Source: Acidobacteriota bacterium
GTDB taxonomy: Bacteria > Acidobacteriota > Terriglobia > Terriglobales > Acidobacteriaceae
Assembly: GCA_018268915.1 (NCBI GenBank)
Contig: JAFDVQ010000007.1
Location: 1-64,000, forward strand
Direction of reading: 5' to 3'
Length of the DNA: 64,000 nt
Positions 55,906 through 64,000 of this stretch are shown here, piece by piece. Every line of letters begins with the position of its first letter. Position 1 is the stretch's first letter. Both the position numbers and the translations under genes were made by a program. Below the pieces are notes generated by a model. It saw nothing but the letters and a program-made list of their open reading frames with translations, was not told where the DNA came from and searched no databases.

Positions 55906-56263
55906 AAGGTACCTGCTCGTTCTATCGGACACGACGCGGGTCGTCGTGAAAAGATCGGGCGCAGTCGAAAGAGAAAAACTATGCGAATCGTCTAAAGAAG
56001 GGAAACAGATTCCCAAAGGAGTCCAGATTGCGCCTTTCCGATAATCAGATTGTTTAATGATCAACAATTTGAGAACAAATTTGATGCGTCCTGCACACGT
56101 TCGGTCGACCGCGCTGCTTCGGTCGTTGATAAGCCATTAATCCTCAACCCTATCGGAAATGCATTCGCTGCTTCTGCTCAGCGGTTCGTGTCCTGAGCAC
56201 CGCTCGCATACACTGAAGAGTTCTCACTTCGTTTTCCGACGTGCCGCAGCAGTGGAGAAAGAC
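55906..56263. promoter_or_regulatory. 358-nt divergent spacer with an ATTGTT-N8-AACAAT dyad
   Basis: The spacer separates the small conserved gene from the CRTAC1 cluster. The only clear element is ATTGTT (56049-56054) with AACAAT (56063-56068), an AT-rich dyad in a GC-rich genome, followed by AATTTG/CAAATT repeats. It suits an operator for the 56-64 kb genes. Nothing else is seen. Confidence 0.35.
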
Positions 56264-59200
56264 TTGGCGAAAAACTACTTTCCGCGACTTGGCTTGCTGA
56301 CAATTGTTTCCGTATTCCTGCCGGTCGCGGCTGGAGCGGCAGAACGGTTTAACCCCGATGCGATTCGCCTCAATAATCGGGGCGTCGCTCTCATGGGCCA
56401 GCAGTTCACGGAAAAGGCGGAACAGGCATTCGCTCAGGCCTTTGAGAAGGACCCCAAATTGGCGCAAGCCGCAGTCAACGAGGGCATTGCGCTAATGACC
56501 CTGCAGAAGGTCGACGAGGCAAAGGTCGCGCTGCAGAAGTCGATCGCTCTCGACGCAAACAGCCCTCAAGCCTGGTACAACCTCGGCCTTGCGCAACATG
56601 CCAACAATGAGCTCGACGACGCCTTGAAAAGCTTCCAGCAGGCGGTCAAGCTTGATCCGCGGGATGTCGACTCCTACTACTTCGAAGGTGTCTGCTATCG
56701 CGAGCTCAAGCAATTCGACAAGGCCATCGAGGTCCTGAAGAAGGCGCTCGCGATCCAGCCTCTCCATGCCTCGTCGGAGTTTGCCTTGGCCCGGGCTTTG
56801 CAGGCCACGGGGGACAAAGACGGCGCCAAGGTTCACTTCAAGCTCTTTCAGCACATGACGAGCACCAAGATCTCGGCGGCGATCGGCCTCGCCTACGGCG
56901 AGCAGGGCCACTATTCGACCGTGAGTGCGGTTGAAGAGCCTCAGGCTCGACAGCAGGCGATGATTCCGGTAAAGCTGATCGCGCAGCCGATGCTCACAGG
57001 AAAAGCAAAGATGGCGCCCACAAGCGGAGGCGCCTGCATGCTCGACGTGACCGGCTCGGGCCAGATGGATCTGATTCTGATGTCAAGCCCCCAGGCCATC
57101 CGGGTGCTGCACCGCGAGAGCGATGGCCAATTCAAGGATTTGGACACCGCGGCTGCCGGGTTGACGCTGAGCGGAGCGGGAGTCGCGTGCTCCGTGGGCG
57201 ACTACGACTCCGACACCCTGAACGACCTGGCTGTCGCAACCGATGACGGGGTTCATCTGTTTCGGAACCTGGGCAAGGGCAAGTTTCAGGATGTGACGGC
57301 GGAAGCGGGCCTCGTCCAGCGCAACCATGCTGCCGGGGTTACGTTCATCGACTTCGACCACGATGGCGATCTCGATCTGTTTGTGACTGGCGCTCCGCTC
57401 AAGGCCGGCGATCAGTCAAACGTTCTGTGGCGGAACAACGGCAACAAGACCTTCACGGAGTGGACCGAGCAGGCAGGCCTCGGCGGAACGGGAAAAAGTT
57501 CGACGGCAATCCTCACCGACTTCAACAACGATCGTGCTGTCGACTTCGCCGTCACCGGAGATGGCCCTTCGCCGGTGTTGTTCGTCAATCCCCGCGAAGG
57601 TAAATATCCGCAGCAGCCGCTCTACGACGCCAAACTACCTGCTACCGAAGGCATCGCCGTCTTCGACTTCAACAAAGATGGATGGATGGACATCGCGGTC
57701 ACGCATGCGGGCGCTCCGGGGCTGACGCTCTGGCGCAATGTGACCGACGCGCAAGGCGGAAACCGCAAATTCGAGCGCGTGCCGCTGACTCTCAGCGGTG
57801 CAACCCGCGCATGGGGCCTGACCGCGGTCGACATCGACAACGATGGGTGGATCGATCTGGCTGCCATCGTTGCGACAACTGCCGGCCCACGCGTGAAAGT
57901 TTTTCGCAACAAGGGGGACGGGACATTTGAAGATGTTTCGCGCTCTCTCGGGCTTGACTCCGTGGTGTTGACGGCGCCGCGCGGCCTTATCGCCGCCGAT
58001 GTGGACGGAGATGGTACGGCTGATCTCATCGTCACGCAACTCAACGCTGCGCCGATCCTGCTCCATAACGAGGGCGCGAACAAGAATCATTTTGTCCGGC
58101 TCGATCTGATTGGCTACGCGGATAACAAGTCGGCTATCGGCGCCAAGGTTGAAATCTTCGCAGACGGTCAATGGCAGAAGTGGGAGCTCGCAGGCGCCTC
58201 AGGTCTTGCGACGCAGGCCCCTCCGCAGCTTCTTATCGGTCTCGGGCAGGCGGATCATGTCGACTTGCTTCGCATCCTCTGGCCAACGGGGGTTCTGCAG
58301 GATGAGATCGACCTTCCGCATACTCCGGTGATAGCGATGAAGGAAGCCGATCGTCGCGGAAGCTCATGCCCGGTCCTCTTTGCCTGGGATGGACGTAAAT
58401 ACAAGCTCATCACCGATGTGATTGGCGCCGCAGTTGTTGGCCACTGGTTCACGCCGAAGCGGAGGAACATTCCGAATTCAGGCGAGTGGGTCAAGGTCGA
58501 TGGGGACCGTCTTGCTCCGGTTGATGGAAAGCTCAGTCTGCGTTTCATCGAGCCGATGGAAGAGGTGAACTACATCGACCAGCTGCGCCTCGTCGCAGTC
58601 GATCATCCGCAGGATGTCGATGTGAATCCGGAAGAGCGGTTCCTCGACGATCCGCCGTTTGCTTCGGGCCGCGTAGTCGCTTCGCGCGGCGCACGTTTGC
58701 CGGTTGCAGCGTTGGACGGCAACGGCGCGGACGTAACCGAGATTCTCAGCCGTGTCGATCACAAATTTGCGAGCGGGTTCACGCCGACTCCGTACGATGG
58801 CTTTGCGAAGACGCACTACCTCACGCTCGATCTCGGGGATGTGAATACGCAGTCGCCGTTGAAGCTGTTGATGACTGGATATGTGAACTACTTCAGCGCG
58901 ACTTCGCTCTATGCGGCGTGGCAGGCCGGCATCAAGCCGATCTCGCCGTATGTCGAGACTCAACGGGCTGACGGCACATGGGTGCAGATTCCGGGCGAAG
59001 CAGGCTTCCCCGCAGGTCTGCAGCGGACTATCGTTGTCGACCTCACCGGCAAGCTGCCGGCGGGCACGCGGACGATCCGCCTCGTCAGCAATCTCGAAAT
59101 TTTCTGGGACCAGGTTCTGATCGACAACCAGCCTGAAGCAGCGAGCCGCGCGACCGATCTTCCTCTCGCGCTGGCGACGGAGCGCTTCCGCGGCTACCCG

Positions 59201-59734
59201 ACGCAGATTGAGGGCAAGAGCCCTGGCGATCTTGACTACGACTACGATCGCGTGAGCCTCACAGGGCCCTTCCAACATCAGCGCGGAAACTACACGCACC
59301 TTGGCGATGTAACGTCGCTCGTGAGTAGCGTGGATGACCGCTATGCCATCTTCGGCAGCGGCGAGGAGATTGCAGTCGAGTTCGATACGGCGAAGCTTCC
59401 CGCGTTGCCGCCGAACTGGAAGCGCGACTACTTCTTCTATGCAAACGGGTACGTCAAAGACATGGACTGGTGGGATGCCATGCCGTTCACCGTCTCGCAG
59501 TTGCCGTTCCACCAGATGAGCAAGTACCCGTATCCGTCGACCGAAGGATTCCCGGATGACGCTTCTGCGATTAACTACCAGCTCAACTACAACGATCGCT
59601 TCGATTCCGGCGAACCGATGCGTGCTTACCGTTTCGACTACAAGATGATGCCGTCCACTCCGGCGGACGATGCTAACTGCGGGGCCGCCAGCCCGGCCTG
59701 TCCTTCCGCCTCAGCACAGGCTCCGCATGAATGA
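56264..59734 (+). CDS. Secreted TPR plus CRTAC1/FG-GAP/ASPIC-UnbV protein
   Basis: The protein has 1156 residues if TTG at 56264 is the start (GGAGAAAG 2-9 nt upstream; signal-like FPRLGLLTIVSVFLPVAAGA follows); a GTG at 56252 is an alternative. Residues about 30-200 form TPRs (NPDAIRLNNRGVALMG; QAWYNLGLAQHANNELDDAL). Then come FG-GAP/VCBS propeller repeats with DxDxDG-like loops (DFDHDGDLDLFV; DFNKDGWMDIAV; DIDNDGWIDLAAI). The ASPIC/UnbV segment (SAIGAKVEIFADGQWQKWEL) sits near residue 620. The last 450 residues are a large unrecognised domain. It overlaps the amidase gene by 8 nt. Confidence 0.88.
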   Translation: MAKNYFPRLGLLTIVSVFLPVAAGAAERFNPDAIRLNNRGVALMGQQFTEKAEQAFAQAFEKDPKLAQAAVNEGIALMTLQKVDEAKVALQKSIALDANSPQAWYNLGLAQHANNELDDALKSFQQAVKLDPRDVDSYYFEGVCYRELKQFDKAIEVLKKALAIQPLHASSEFALARALQATGDKDGAKVHFKLFQHMTSTKISAAIGLAYGEQGHYSTVSAVEEPQARQQAMIPVKLIAQPMLTGKAKMAPTSGGACMLDVTGSGQMDLILMSSPQAIRVLHRESDGQFKDLDTAAAGLTLSGAGVACSVGDYDSDTLNDLAVATDDGVHLFRNLGKGKFQDVTAEAGLVQRNHAAGVTFIDFDHDGDLDLFVTGAPLKAGDQSNVLWRNNGNKTFTEWTEQAGLGGTGKSSTAILTDFNNDRAVDFAVTGDGPSPVLFVNPREGKYPQQPLYDAKLPATEGIAVFDFNKDGWMDIAVTHAGAPGLTLWRNVTDAQGGNRKFERVPLTLSGATRAWGLTAVDIDNDGWIDLAAIVATTAGPRVKVFRNKGDGTFEDVSRSLGLDSVVLTAPRGLIAADVDGDGTADLIVTQLNAAPILLHNEGANKNHFVRLDLIGYADNKSAIGAKVEIFADGQWQKWELAGASGLATQAPPQLLIGLGQADHVDLLRILWPTGVLQDEIDLPHTPVIAMKEADRRGSSCPVLFAWDGRKYKLITDVIGAAVVGHWFTPKRRNIPNSGEWVKVDGDRLAPVDGKLSLRFIEPMEEVNYIDQLRLVAVDHPQDVDVNPEERFLDDPPFASGRVVASRGARLPVAALDGNGADVTEILSRVDHKFASGFTPTPYDGFAKTHYLTLDLGDVNTQSPLKLLMTGYVNYFSATSLYAAWQAGIKPISPYVETQRADGTWVQIPGEAGFPAGLQRTIVVDLTGKLPAGTRTIRLVSNLEIFWDQVLIDNQPEAASRATDLPLALATERFRGYPTQIEGKSPGDLDYDYDRVSLTGPFQHQRGNYTHLGDVTSLVSSVDDRYAIFGSGEEIAVEFDTAKLPALPPNWKRDYFFYANGYVKDMDWWDAMPFTVSQLPFHQMSKYPYPSTEGFPDDASAINYQLNYNDRFDSGEPMRAYRFDYKMMPSTPADDANCGAASPACPSASAQAPHE

Positions 59735-61142
59735 TCTGGTGCTGCTGCCCGCAACCGAACAGTTGCAGATGTTGCGGGCAGGCAGGATTTCAATTTCAGA
59801 GCTTGCTGAAGCGCACATCCGTCAGATCGAGCGATTGAATCCGGCGCTCAATGTCTTCGCAGACTTCGATGCCGACCGGATTCGCGGGCAGGCTCGCCTG
59901 CTCGACTCTACGAAGGCGTATGAACGCGGGTCATTGCGTGGTTTGCCGGTCACAGTGAAGTCGTCAATCGCTACGGCCGGCTACAAGTGCGAGATGGGCA
60001 GCGTTTTTCATCAGGGCGATACTCCGAGCGAAGATGCAGTCGTCGTCGCGCGCCTTCGGGCGGCGGGAGCTTTGATTCTCGGTACCACCAATTGCCCTGA
60101 ATTCCTGATGGCCTACGAGACCGCCAACGATCTTCACGGAAGGACAAGCAATCCGTGGGATCTCGAACGAACACCGGGTGGATCAAGCGGTGGAGAATCA
60201 GCCGCCATCGCCGCAGGCATGTCTGCTGCCGGTCTGGGTTCTGACAGCGGAGGATCGGTTCGTGTCCCGGCGCATTTCACCGGTATCTGCTCGCTAAAGC
60301 CAACGCCGGGCCGGATTCCGGGAAGAGGACATCTGCCTCCTTGCATTGGGCCGTTCGCCACACTGGGCGCGATCGGTCCAATGGCGCGGACCATCGCGGA
60401 TGTACAGCTCATGTTTGCGACACTCAGCGGACAGGATGACGCCGACCCTGCCAGCCCGCCCATTCCTTTGCGCGCACTGACGCTCGAGGAACTGCGCTCA
60501 CATAAGATCGGCGTGTTCGAGGACGATGGCCTGGCACCTGTCACGCCGGAGACGCGGGCTGCAGTGAATGCAGCGGCTGACGCATTGCGCGACGCAGGAT
60601 TTTGCGTCGAGCCGTTTCGTCCGCGCACGCTTGAGCAGCTTCGCAAGCCCTGGTGGACATTCTTCGTGCAGTGCGGCGCCATGTTCTATGAGCCGGAGAG
60701 CCGCGGCCGCCGTGAACGTCTGAGCCCCATCTTTCGCGAGTTCCTCGACATCGCCGACAGATCGGGTCCGCTCACATCTACGGAACTGCTGAACGCCTGG
60801 GCCGAATCAGATCTGCTGCGCGCGAAAGCGCTGGAGGAGATGCGCAACTATCCGGTTCTGCTTTGTCCCGTCGCCAGCACGCCGGCCTGGAGGCATGGCG
60901 AGCGCCAATGGAGCATCGACGGCAAGAGAGTTGAATACCTTGATTCGGTTCGATACACGCAGTGGTTCAACACGCTCGGAGCGCCCGCAGCCGTTGTTCC
61001 CGTAGGACGCTCCGCAGAAGGTCTTCCGATCGGCGTACAGATTGCAGCGCGACCCTTCGAAGACGAGGTCGCTCTTGGCATCGCTTCCGTTATCGACAGT
61101 GCCTTCGGATTCAAAGCACCCCCAATGGCGCTTGGATCTTGA
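59727..61142 (+). CDS. Amidase-signature enzyme
   Basis: The protein has 471 residues from the ATG at 59727, overlapping the upstream stop. The Ser-cisSer-Lys triad is present: Lys78 in PVTVKSSIA, cis-Ser in GGSSGGES (about 152-156), and nucleophile Ser177 in GSDSGGSVRVP. It hydrolyses a small amide; relatives include GatA-like and aryl-acylamidases, and the substrate is not predictable. No signal peptide is seen, so it acts in the cytoplasm, unlike its exported neighbours. Confidence 0.9.
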   Translation: MNDLVLLPATEQLQMLRAGRISISELAEAHIRQIERLNPALNVFADFDADRIRGQARLLDSTKAYERGSLRGLPVTVKSSIATAGYKCEMGSVFHQGDTPSEDAVVVARLRAAGALILGTTNCPEFLMAYETANDLHGRTSNPWDLERTPGGSSGGESAAIAAGMSAAGLGSDSGGSVRVPAHFTGICSLKPTPGRIPGRGHLPPCIGPFATLGAIGPMARTIADVQLMFATLSGQDDADPASPPIPLRALTLEELRSHKIGVFEDDGLAPVTPETRAAVNAAADALRDAGFCVEPFRPRTLEQLRKPWWTFFVQCGAMFYEPESRGRRERLSPIFREFLDIADRSGPLTSTELLNAWAESDLLRAKALEEMRNYPVLLCPVASTPAWRHGERQWSIDGKRVEYLDSVRYTQWFNTLGAPAAVVPVGRSAEGLPIGVQIAARPFEDEVALGIASVIDSAFGFKAPPMALGS

Positions 61143-61331
61143 TATCTGGTACGGGACCGCTTTTTCAAAGAGCAAGGGCCGAAATATTTTTGCGTCACGC
61201 TTCAGATGTCTATCACACACATCGATCAATCGATTGCGATCTCACACTTGGTTTTGGTTCGGATCTTTCGATCCAGTCATGTTTATCCATCACAGACAGG
61301 TGATCACGCACGGGTCTAGAACCAGAGTGGA

Positions 61332-61360
61332 AGGTGCGGTAAGTCGTTGATTCTGCACCT
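61332..61360 (+). promoter_or_regulatory. Hairpin in the leader upstream of the DAHP synthase gene
   Basis: AGGTGC (61332-61337) pairs with GCACCT (61355-61360), 58 nt before the ATG at 61419, inside a 276-nt spacer. A second small stem GGATC-TTTC-GATCC lies near 61260. Either may be an attenuator-like leader; no peptide or T-tract supports a specific class. Confidence 0.3.
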
Positions 61361-61418
61361 CAACCTTTGGATGGAGGGCAGGTATGCGCCCTCGGCGCTA
61401 GTCTGAGCCTTCCCCGGA

Positions 61419-62300
61419 ATGGAGCGCATACGGGTGCGCGCAAGTTGGCAGGAACGTTTTGCCGAGACCAGTGATGTATTGAAGAGTTCACAACATCAGC
61501 AGACGGTTGTGCGGGTGTTGGATCTCGAGATCGGCGGCAGTCAGTTCATCACCATGGCCGGTCCCTGTTCTGTGGAGACCGAACAGCAGATACTCTCCAT
61601 CGCACATCATGTTCGCGCGCAGGGCGCTCAAGTCCTTCGCGGCGGCGCGTTCAAGCCGCGCAGCTCTCCTTATGCATTTCAGGGCCTCGGGCTCGAAGGC
61701 CTGAAACTCCTCGCTAAAGCACGTTCAGAAACCGGCCTCGCCATCGTGACGGAAGTGATGAGCGAAGATGACGTATCGCTCGTCGCCGAATATGCCGACA
61801 TCCTGCAGATTGGCTCGCGGAGCATGGAGAACTTCACGCTCATCGACGCTGCGGCTAGATCCGGCAGGCCCCTTCTGCTTAAGCGCGGCATGATGGCTAC
61901 GGTCGACGACCTTCTGCGATCGGCCCAAATAGCGCTCACCGCCGGCAATGCAAATGTGATTCTCTGCGAGCGCGGCATTCGCACGTTCGATTCCACTTTG
62001 CGAAACACCTTCGATCCCGCTGCAATCGCGCTGTTGAAGCACATCTCGCATTTGCCAGTGATCGCCGATCCCAGCCACGCATGCGGTCATCGCGAACTGG
62101 TTCCGGCATTGGCGCGCATCGGCGTGGCGGCCGGCGCAGACGGCATGATCGTTGAAGTCCATCCGCAGCCGGAACAGGCATGGAGCGATGGTGAGCAATC
62201 GCTCACGTTCGCTGAATTCGACGAGATGATGACCATGCTGAAGCCTTACATCAGGCATCGCGCCGCAGCGGTTGGCAACCTGCTGGAGACGGTGGGATGA
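61419..62300 (+). CDS. aroF: 3-deoxy-7-phosphoheptulonate (DAHP) synthase, type I-beta
   Basis: The protein has 293 residues. [11 protein letters not shown], the [16 protein letters not shown] core, [25 protein letters not shown] and the metal/ligand loop [14 protein letters not shown] are diagnostic of the type I-beta/KdsA-like family. It condenses phosphoenolpyruvate with erythrose-4-phosphate, the first shikimate step. The N-terminal about 50 residues are short and divergent, without the ferredoxin-like regulatory domain of some members. It overlaps the next gene by 4 nt (ATGA), so it is translationally coupled to an exported haem protein, which is unusual. Confidence 0.9.
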   Translation: MERIRVRASWQERFAETSDVLKSSQHQQTVVRVLDLEIGGSQFITMAGPCSVETEQQILSIAHHVRAQGAQVLRGGAFKPRSSPYAFQGLGLEGLKLLAKARSETGLAIVTEVMSEDDVSLVAEYADILQIGSRSMENFTLIDAAARSGRPLLLKRGMMATVDDLLRSAQIALTAGNANVILCERGIRTFDSTLRNTFDPAAIALLKHISHLPVIADPSHACGHRELVPALARIGVAAGADGMIVEVHPQPEQAWSDGEQSLTFAEFDEMMTMLKPYIRHRAAAVGNLLETVG

Positions 62301-63682
62301 GGGTCTCGTTTCGAATGCTTCTTGCTGCCGGCTGCTGTGCCCTGACGAGCTTGACCTGCGGGTTCGCAACAGATCCATCACAAGCTGGCAGTGCGGACAT
62401 CATTGTTACGGCTGCAACATCGTATGAGCCACTCGCTGCGCTGCATGGAGGCGAGCGTTTCCCGGCAGGCTCGCAACTGCTGGTCATTCACAACGGGGCG
62501 GCTGCCCCCCTGGTCCGTGACTTCGCAGCGACAGCGGATGCCAGTGTTTCATTCGACGGCAAGAGTGTTCTGTTCTCGGCAAAGAAGAATACCGCGGATC
62601 CATGGCAGATCTGGGAACTGAACCTCTTCGATCGCTCTGTTCGTCAGGTCATTCATTCTGATTCGGATGCGATCCGCCCGTTCTATCTGCCCGGATGGCG
62701 CTTAGTTTACGCGCGGCGGGCGGGAAGCCACTTCCAGATGTACTCCGCGCGCCTGATCGAATCGAAAACGCTCGACGAGATTGAAGGAAAGGGAGTACAG
62801 CCGGTCTTTCCCATCTCTTTTCTCAACTTCAGCGCTATCCCGTCAGACGTGCTTGCCGACGGCCGCATTCTCTTCGAATCGTTGTACCCGCTCGGAGAAG
62901 GCAATGCTCCTGAGCTGTTTCGTGTCTACTCCGATGGATCAGGCGTGGAGTCCTACCGGTGCGACCATTCAACAGCGGCGCGATGGGGCGGACGGCAGAT
63001 TCGATCCGGCGATGTTGTCTTTACGCATGGCTCCTCACTATCGCGGTTTACTTCGCGTCTTGCTGCCGAAGAGCGCGTGACGGCGCCTGCTGCGGAGTAT
63101 GCGGGCGGTGTCACAGAAACTGCATCGGGAGACTGGCTGTTGAGCGCACGCGGCTCACGGCAAGGCAAATTTCAACTGAAGCTCTGGAAGCCTGGTGCAT
63201 CTGCCCTGAGGGTGATGCTTGCAAGGCACACGGAGAATCTTGTCGAACCCGTTCTCGTCGCTCCGCGCGAACGCCCCCGTAGGCATCCTTCCGCACTGCA
63301 CGATTGGTCCTATGCGAATTTGCTCGCTCTGGATGCGCGAATCTCTCGCGATGGCGCGATGCAATCAACACCTGCGAGCGTCCGTCTCGAGGCGCAAGAC
63401 GCCTCCGGACGCGCCGTCTCGTTGGGAACGGCCCCGGTCGAGTCGGATGGTTCATTTTTTGTTGAGACACCTGCGGATCGCGCCATTCGCTTCGTCTTGC
63501 TGGACGCAAAGGGCGAGGTTATTCGAATGGAACATGGCTGGTTCTGGATTCGCCGCGGCGAACAGCGCTATTGCGTCGGCTGCCACGCCGGTCCCGAACA
63601 TGCGCCGGAGAATCGCGTGCCCGAGGTCCTGACGCGGAGCGCTACGCCCGTCGATCTGACCAGTGCAAGGGGAGGGAACTGA
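62297..63682 (+). CDS. Secreted hydrazine-synthase-alpha-like protein with one c-haem motif
   Basis: The protein has 461 residues with a signal peptide (RMLLAAGCCALTSLTCG). The body is a propeller-like fold (SVSFDGKSVLFSAKK; DVLADGRILFESLYP) matching the hydrazine synthase alpha-subunit middle-domain family, which also occurs outside anammox bacteria. Near the C-terminus CVGCH (426-430) followed by HAPENRVP is the haem-attachment and ligation signature. Its role is likely electron transfer or binding in the periplasm; hydrazine chemistry is not implied. The start overlaps the DAHP synthase stop, and it ends 1 nt before the next start. Confidence 0.8.
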   Translation: MRVSFRMLLAAGCCALTSLTCGFATDPSQAGSADIIVTAATSYEPLAALHGGERFPAGSQLLVIHNGAAAPLVRDFAATADASVSFDGKSVLFSAKKNTADPWQIWELNLFDRSVRQVIHSDSDAIRPFYLPGWRLVYARRAGSHFQMYSARLIESKTLDEIEGKGVQPVFPISFLNFSAIPSDVLADGRILFESLYPLGEGNAPELFRVYSDGSGVESYRCDHSTAARWGGRQIRSGDVVFTHGSSLSRFTSRLAAEERVTAPAAEYAGGVTETASGDWLLSARGSRQGKFQLKLWKPGASALRVMLARHTENLVEPVLVAPRERPRRHPSALHDWSYANLLALDARISRDGAMQSTPASVRLEAQDASGRAVSLGTAPVESDGSFFVETPADRAIRFVLLDAKGEVIRMEHGWFWIRRGEQRYCVGCHAGPEHAPENRVPEVLTRSATPVDLTSARGGN

Positions 63683-63683
63683 C

Positions 63684-64000
63684 ATGCTGTGCCGCTCGAT
63701 TCTGCTGTGTTTCGTTTCGTCAGTTCTAGCCACTGCACAGACCTCTTCCCCTAGTGCGATCGCAACCGGAGTGTCGCTCCCTTCAACGTCAAAATCGTCC
63801 ATCCGCTTTGAAGACGCGAGCGACAGAGCCGGCATCAACTTCACGCACAGCTTTGGTTCTGCGAAGCTCGGCTCCCTTCTCGAGGGAACCGGCGCGGGGT
63901 GCGTCTGGTTCGACTTCAACAACGACGGTCTACTCGACTTGTATGTTGCCAACGGACGCCCGCTCGATGACGCGACGCATCCCTTCCCGCTCAAAGAGAA
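63684..64000 (+). CDS. CRTAC1/FG-GAP repeat secreted protein, N-terminal part (runs off the window)
   Basis: The visible 105 residues start with a signal peptide (RSILLCFVSSVLATAQ) behind GGGAGGG. IRFEDASDRAGINFTHSFG and the calcium loop WFDFNNDGLLDLYVANG identify a CRTAC1-type propeller. The reading frame is open to the last base. It follows the monohaem gene by one base, so it belongs to the same translationally coupled run. Confidence 0.85.
   Translation, partial: MLCRSILLCFVSSVLATAQTSSPSAIATGVSLPSTSKSSIRFEDASDRAGINFTHSFGSAKLGSLLEGTGAGCVWFDFNNDGLLDLYVANGRPLDDATHPFPLKE

Noticed and set aside
56264..64000. Idea that the cluster encodes hydrazine synthesis
   Set aside because: Only a middle-domain-like protein with one haem is present; the beta/gamma-type and multihaem partners of anammox are missing.

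Overview
The window reads as chromosomal DNA of a soil-type acidobacterium (Acidobacteriota, Terriglobia-like). The evidence is taxonomic flavour in the proteins: an ADOP-type duplicated ABC permease with the acidobacterial N-terminal prefix, a very large secreted VWFA-related protein, two CRTAC1/FG-GAP proteins, many secreted hydrolases, and GC-rich coding DNA (by eye about 60%). No rRNA, tRNA, CRISPR array, transposase, integrase or phage gene was seen. The few accessory-looking items are scattered single genes or small cassettes. Several genes appear to start with TTG or GTG.

Layout, left to right. 1-9.4 kb: the 5' part of a ccmE-like gene, an M28 peptidase, a patch of REP-like hairpins, two divergent secreted esterases around an AT-rich palindrome, an ADOP permease and an MFS exporter. 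9.5-16.2 kb: mscL with a zinc-ribbon tail, mtnA with a small membrane protein, a CPA2 antiporter, a sodium:solute symporter with a small membrane partner, and a sulfite-oxidase-type molybdoenzyme. 16.2-23.9 kb: a HEPN-like protein, a PQQ dehydrogenase, DUF4256 plus a degenerate receiver protein divergent from a Ser/Thr kinase-TPR protein, and a Tat-exported aldo/keto-reductase-like protein. 23.9-28.2 kb: an acyl-CoA synthetase behind a perfect CRP-type dyad, a YsnF-type stress protein, a GT2 glycosyltransferase and an HU/IHF protein. 28.4-38.1 kb: the VWFA protein, an APH-fold phosphotransferase, MDR, SDR and beta-hydroxyacid dehydrogenases, a HipA-like/DUF3037 cassette and a membrane protein. 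38.2-50.2 kb: AsmA facing a minus-strand block of a NarL-type regulator, receiver-Hpt, FtsK, UppP, an SH3-like secreted protein, threonine dehydratase and RNase J. 50.4-56 kb: a VOC protein, GH18, SMI1/KNR4, a FISUMP-domain protein, a Gfo/Idh oxidoreductase, DapD and a small conserved protein. 56.2-64 kb: a co-directional, mostly overlapping run of TPR-CRTAC1 protein, amidase, type I-beta DAHP synthase, a hydrazine-synthase-alpha-like monohaem protein and a second CRTAC1 protein that runs off the window.

How the parts may work together. The 40-50 kb minus-strand block is housekeeping (RNA decay, envelope lipid recycling, chromosome segregation) with two-component proteins at its end. The 56-64 kb run is the most unusual unit: it embeds a shikimate-pathway entry enzyme among exported beta-propeller and cytochrome-like proteins with 8-nt and 4-nt gene overlaps and a 1-nt gap. 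Other points worth follow-up are the receiver protein without a phosphorylatable Asp, the HEPN-like protein, the HipA-like/DUF3037 pair, and several clear intergenic dyads.
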